DNA of 64,000 nucleotides. Source: Rhodoblastus sp963828185 (GTDB taxonomy: Bacteria; Pseudomonadota; Alphaproteobacteria; Rhizobiales; Beijerinckiaceae). The stretch is from positions 62,001 to 126,000 of the forward strand of contig CAWHDV010000008.1 in the NCBI GenBank assembly GCA_963828185.1. Reading direction: 5' to 3'. This document shows positions 61,559-64,000 of the stretch, one piece after another. Position numbers and translations under genes: made by a program. Under the pieces are notes generated by a model. The model made no database searches and was not told the DNA's origin. It saw only the letters and a list, made by a program, of their open reading frames with translations. The stretch's first letter is position 1. Each line of letters begins with the position of its first letter.

Positions 61559-62977
61559 ATGAGCGTCCGGGGCGGAGAACTCGAGCCAGTCCGGCAAAGC
61601 GTCGGCTCCGTCGACGGATGGCTGCGCCGGCTTTGCGCGCGCGCCTCCTTCGCGGCGACGGCCGTCTCCCTCGTCCTGACGCTGCTGCTTTCGGTGCTGG
61701 TGCTCGAACAGATCGGCCTGACGCATTACGCGTCCTCCGGCGGCACTATTTTCGAAAAGGTGCATCCCGGGACATGGATGGCGATGATGGCGCTGGCGCT
61801 GCGCATGGCCTCCGAAAAAAAGCCGTTCGCATCGTTGCGCGGACAGCTGAGACGCACCCTGCAATTGCTGCTCTATGGCCTCGCCGTGCTGGCGGCCGGG
61901 GCGCATGCGGCGCTGGTGTCGAAAACGCCGATCACGCCGCTGATCGACACCTTTATGCTGCCGGCGCTGTATTTCCTGCTGCTGGAGAAATTGGACGAAC
62001 GTTCGCTACGCCTGCTGGCGTGGCTGGTGGGCGTCATTCTGGCGGCCAACGCGCTCGTCGGTTTGGTCGAATACGTGACCGGCGGGCGGCTCATCCCGAT
62101 CGACCTGCCGGCCAATGTCACGGATGATCCGCGCCACAGTCCGGCGCTGGTGTTCGACTGGCGCGCGGCCCTGGCCAAGGACTGGCGTCCGACCGCCTTG
62201 CTCGGACATCCCTTGACCAACGCCGACATCACCGGCGTTTTCGTCACGGCGATCTGCGCCAGGGACGCCGGATGGATCGCGCCAGGCCTCCGCTTCGGAT
62301 TGCTCATGCTGGAGATGCTGGCCCTGTTCTGCTTCGGCGGCCGCGCCGCGCTGGTGGTGACCTTGATCGTGGTGTCGATGATCTCCGCCGGCTGGCTGTT
62401 GCGCTTCCTCGGCGGCGGCGTTCGCGTCTCCCTGCGCCGCTGGGCCTATGTCCTGCTGGCTTCGCCGCTTCTGTTCGGCGCCCTTTACGCGTTGATCGAA
62501 GCCGGTTTTTTCGATCGCATGATCGGCCGCTTCAGCAATGACCGCGGCAGCGCCGCGACCCGGACGAAAATGTTCGAACTGTTTCGCGCGTTCGACGCGC
62601 AGAGCCTGTTGCTCGGGCCTGACCCGGCGGTGCTTGCGACCCAGCAACGGCTCCAGGGACTCGAATTCGGCATCGAGAGTTTCGTGATCGACTTCATGCT
62701 GCAATATGGCGCGCTCGTCGCCATGCTGCTTTTCGCCGGGTTGGGCGCTTTCGTCGCGGCGATCATGCGCGCCTGCGGGCGGGGCGCGGGCGCGGCCTTG
62801 CTGGTGTTCTTCGTCGTCGGCGTCACATCGGAATCGATCGGCGCCAAGACGACCGAATTCGGCCTCGTGGTCGCCATTGTGATGCTGTTTATCCGGCCAA
62901 TCATTCCGCCAGTCACCGGGCCAAGACGCCAGTCACCCCGCCAGGACTTGGGCCGGCCGGGAGAATATCCAGCCTAG
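61559..62977 (+). CDS. O-antigen ligase/polymerase-like membrane protein (VpsF/Wzy-like)
   Basis: The protein has about ten hydrophobic helices and a large loop with LPANVTDDPRHSPALVFDWRAALAKDWRPTALLGHPLTNAD in outline, where HPLTNA is the conserved block of the Wzy/VpsF family. Such proteins polymerise repeat units in the periplasm. The last 40 residues are polar. Its end overlaps the convergent last gene by 45 bases. About 250 bases upstream hold no gene. Confidence 0.8.
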   Translation: MSVRGGELEPVRQSVGSVDGWLRRLCARASFAATAVSLVLTLLLSVLVLEQIGLTHYASSGGTIFEKVHPGTWMAMMALALRMASEKKPFASLRGQLRRTLQLLLYGLAVLAAGAHAALVSKTPITPLIDTFMLPALYFLLLEKLDERSLRLLAWLVGVILAANALVGLVEYVTGGRLIPIDLPANVTDDPRHSPALVFDWRAALAKDWRPTALLGHPLTNADITGVFVTAICARDAGWIAPGLRFGLLMLEMLALFCFGGRAALVVTLIVVSMISAGWLLRFLGGGVRVSLRRWAYVLLASPLLFGALYALIEAGFFDRMIGRFSNDRGSAATRTKMFELFRAFDAQSLLLGPDPAVLATQQRLQGLEFGIESFVIDFMLQYGALVAMLLFAGLGAFVAAIMRACGRGAGAALLVFFVVGVTSESIGAKTTEFGLVVAIVMLFIRPIIPPVTGPRRQSPRQDLGRPGEYPA

Positions 62978-64000
62978 CCCGCGGCGCGCCAGCGGCGCCT
63001 GAAAATCGATGACTTCGAATTCGGCGCAGCAATTGAGCGTATGCGCGGCCTTTTCCCCGAGATCCCTGGGCGGCGCGAGCCGCGCCAGCACGCTCTGCTC
63101 GTAGTGTTCGGGATCGAGCCTGTCGATCTGGCAGATGGTCATGCCCGAGCCATAGTTGGACGAGCAGTCCTGCGCCACACGGCGCAAATGGCCGTTCTGC
63201 CGCACGATCGCGCCGCCCGGCCGCGCGGCGCGCACATCGACCAGCACCGGATTGCGCGGATGCGCCCGCCAGGGACCGCGCAGGTCGTCGGCGTAAAACA
63301 GTCCGAGCGCGTCCCAGCTTGACGCCCCACCCTCCGACAGCGACGCGAACAGCCAGAAGCGGCCCGCATCTTCGACCAGCGTCGCGTCGGAGGCGTCGAT
63401 GTCCTCGACCAGGACGCAATCGAGCGTCCATCGGTCGGGGAAGCTTTCGGCCCGATAGAGCGCGATGCGGCGCTCGGCGCTGCTTTCGGGGATCATGAAG
63501 ACCTGGCCGTCGCGCTCGAAGACGAACGGATAGGACAAATGGCCGAACGCTTCGAGAACCGGCCTTGGCGCGCCGATCTTGCCGTCGGCCTCGATCAGGG
63601 CATGGCTGATGACGCCCTTGCGCGTGGCGTAGGGAAATTCCTCGACGAAAAGATGCGTCCGCCCGTCGTGATCGATGACGAAAGGGTCGGCGTAGAAGCG
63701 CTTGCCATCGTCGGGCAGGACCGTCCACGGCGAGCGGGGCCATTGCAGCCGCTCGATCATGTCGTCGCCGTGCAGGCGGCGGCAGGCGACGCGCCAGTGG
63801 TTTGGACGAACCGACATCTGGGTGAGGAGGTTGGCGACGATTTTTTCCACGAGCGCGGAGGCAGCGAAGGCGAACGGCGAATTTGACGCGAGCGTGCGCG
63901 GCGCGGGCGCAATCGCCGCGGGATAAATCCCGTCGCGAAGGTCGCGCAACGCCCGCACCAGCAGGCTTGTGGCGCGCGCGAAAGTCTCGTCCAGGCCGTG
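62933..64000 (-). CDS. Beta-propeller protein resembling glucosamine inositolphosphorylceramide transferase N-domain (5' end outside window)
   Basis: The frame is open to base 64000, so the N-terminus is outside; the GTG at 63958 is probably internal. The visible 355 residues form a five-bladed propeller-like pattern: FYADPFVIDHDGRTHLFVEEF, SYPFVFERDGQVFMIPESSAE in outline, DATLVEDAGRFWLFAS and YADDLRGPWRAHPRNPV, with an Asp at the end of several blades as in GH32/43-fold domains. In fungi and plants the related domain is part of a glucosamine transferase; in bacterial polysaccharide loci it may be joined to a formyl or glycosyl transferase domain. The function is not certain. Confidence 0.7.
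   Translation of the reverse strand, partial: HGLDETFARATSLLVRALRDLRDGIYPAAIAPAPRTLASNSPFAFAASALVEKIVANLLTQMSVRPNHWRVACRRLHGDDMIERLQWPRSPWTVLPDDGKRFYADPFVIDHDGRTHLFVEEFPYATRKGVISHALIEADGKIGAPRPVLEAFGHLSYPFVFERDGQVFMIPESSAERRIALYRAESFPDRWTLDCVLVEDIDASDATLVEDAGRFWLFASLSEGGASSWDALGLFYADDLRGPWRAHPRNPVLVDVRAARPGGAIVRQNGHLRRVAQDCSSNYGSGMTICQIDRLDPEHYEQSVLARLAPPRDLGEKAAHTLNCCAEFEVIDFQAPLARRGLGWIFSRPAQVLAG

Noticed and set aside
1..64000. CRISPR arrays, tRNA and rRNA genes, insertion-sequence transposases and riboswitches
   Set aside because: I looked on both strands and saw none that I could support.

Overview
The window is high-GC DNA from an alphaproteobacterium. It is most likely from the Hyphomicrobiales, perhaps close to Beijerinckiaceae/Methylocystaceae, but I infer this only from gene content and order: MarR/PetR-type regulators beside ilvE, carA and yqeY next to dnaG-rpoD, a DnaG whose zinc ligands are replaced, and the lgt/MidA-like/pgeF and uvrC/pgsA/moaD/moaE strings. 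No single marker fixes the genus.

Layout. 1-4.7 kb is a cyclic-di-GMP-flavoured segment: a cellulose-synthase-like GT2 with PilZ (cut by the window edge), a small PilZ protein, and a soluble chemoreceptor carrying CZB and PilZ domains. 5-24.7 kb is mostly housekeeping: a DEAD-box helicase, apt, prs, uvrC, pgsA, moaD/moaE, ilvE, a MarR-response regulator-histidine kinase operon, proC, ubiK, lgt, a MidA-like methyltransferase and pgeF. 24.7-26.8 kb is accessory DNA: a broken AbiEii-like gene, a DUF4160/DUF2442 pair and a two-gene AT-rich orphan cassette. A decayed copy of the pgeF 3' end lies between the AbiEii/DUF4160/DUF2442 genes and the orphan cassette. 26.9-45.8 kb returns to core genes: yqeY, carA, panB, dnaG, rpoD, a 6S RNA candidate upstream of the 5-formyl-THF cyclo-ligase gene, a YmdB-type phosphoesterase, yebC, prpE and purE/purK. 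46.2-64 kb is an exopolysaccharide locus: a coiled-coil protein, an FAD-dependent oxidoreductase, a CelD/BcsL-like acetyltransferase, a polyprenyl-P sugar transferase, glycosyltransferases, a Wzz-like protein, a GH10 glycosidase, a Wzx-like flippase, a methyltransferase, an O-antigen-ligase-like protein and a final gene cut by the window edge.

How it works together. The exopolysaccharide locus holds most parts of a Wzx/Wzy-type pathway (priming transferase, glycosyltransferases, flippase, polymerase-like protein, chain-length protein) plus tailoring enzymes. An outer-membrane exporter and a tyrosine kinase are not visible here. The PilZ genes at the left end suggest that surface polysaccharide and taxis respond to c-di-GMP.

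Caveat. Four conserved genes (DEAD-box helicase, uvrC, DUF4153 protein, WecB/TagA transferase) read intact only if one extra base is ignored, and proC probably makes a fifth. All are in the same direction (one surplus base), which looks more like a systematic sequence error than gene decay, but this cannot be settled from the sequence alone.
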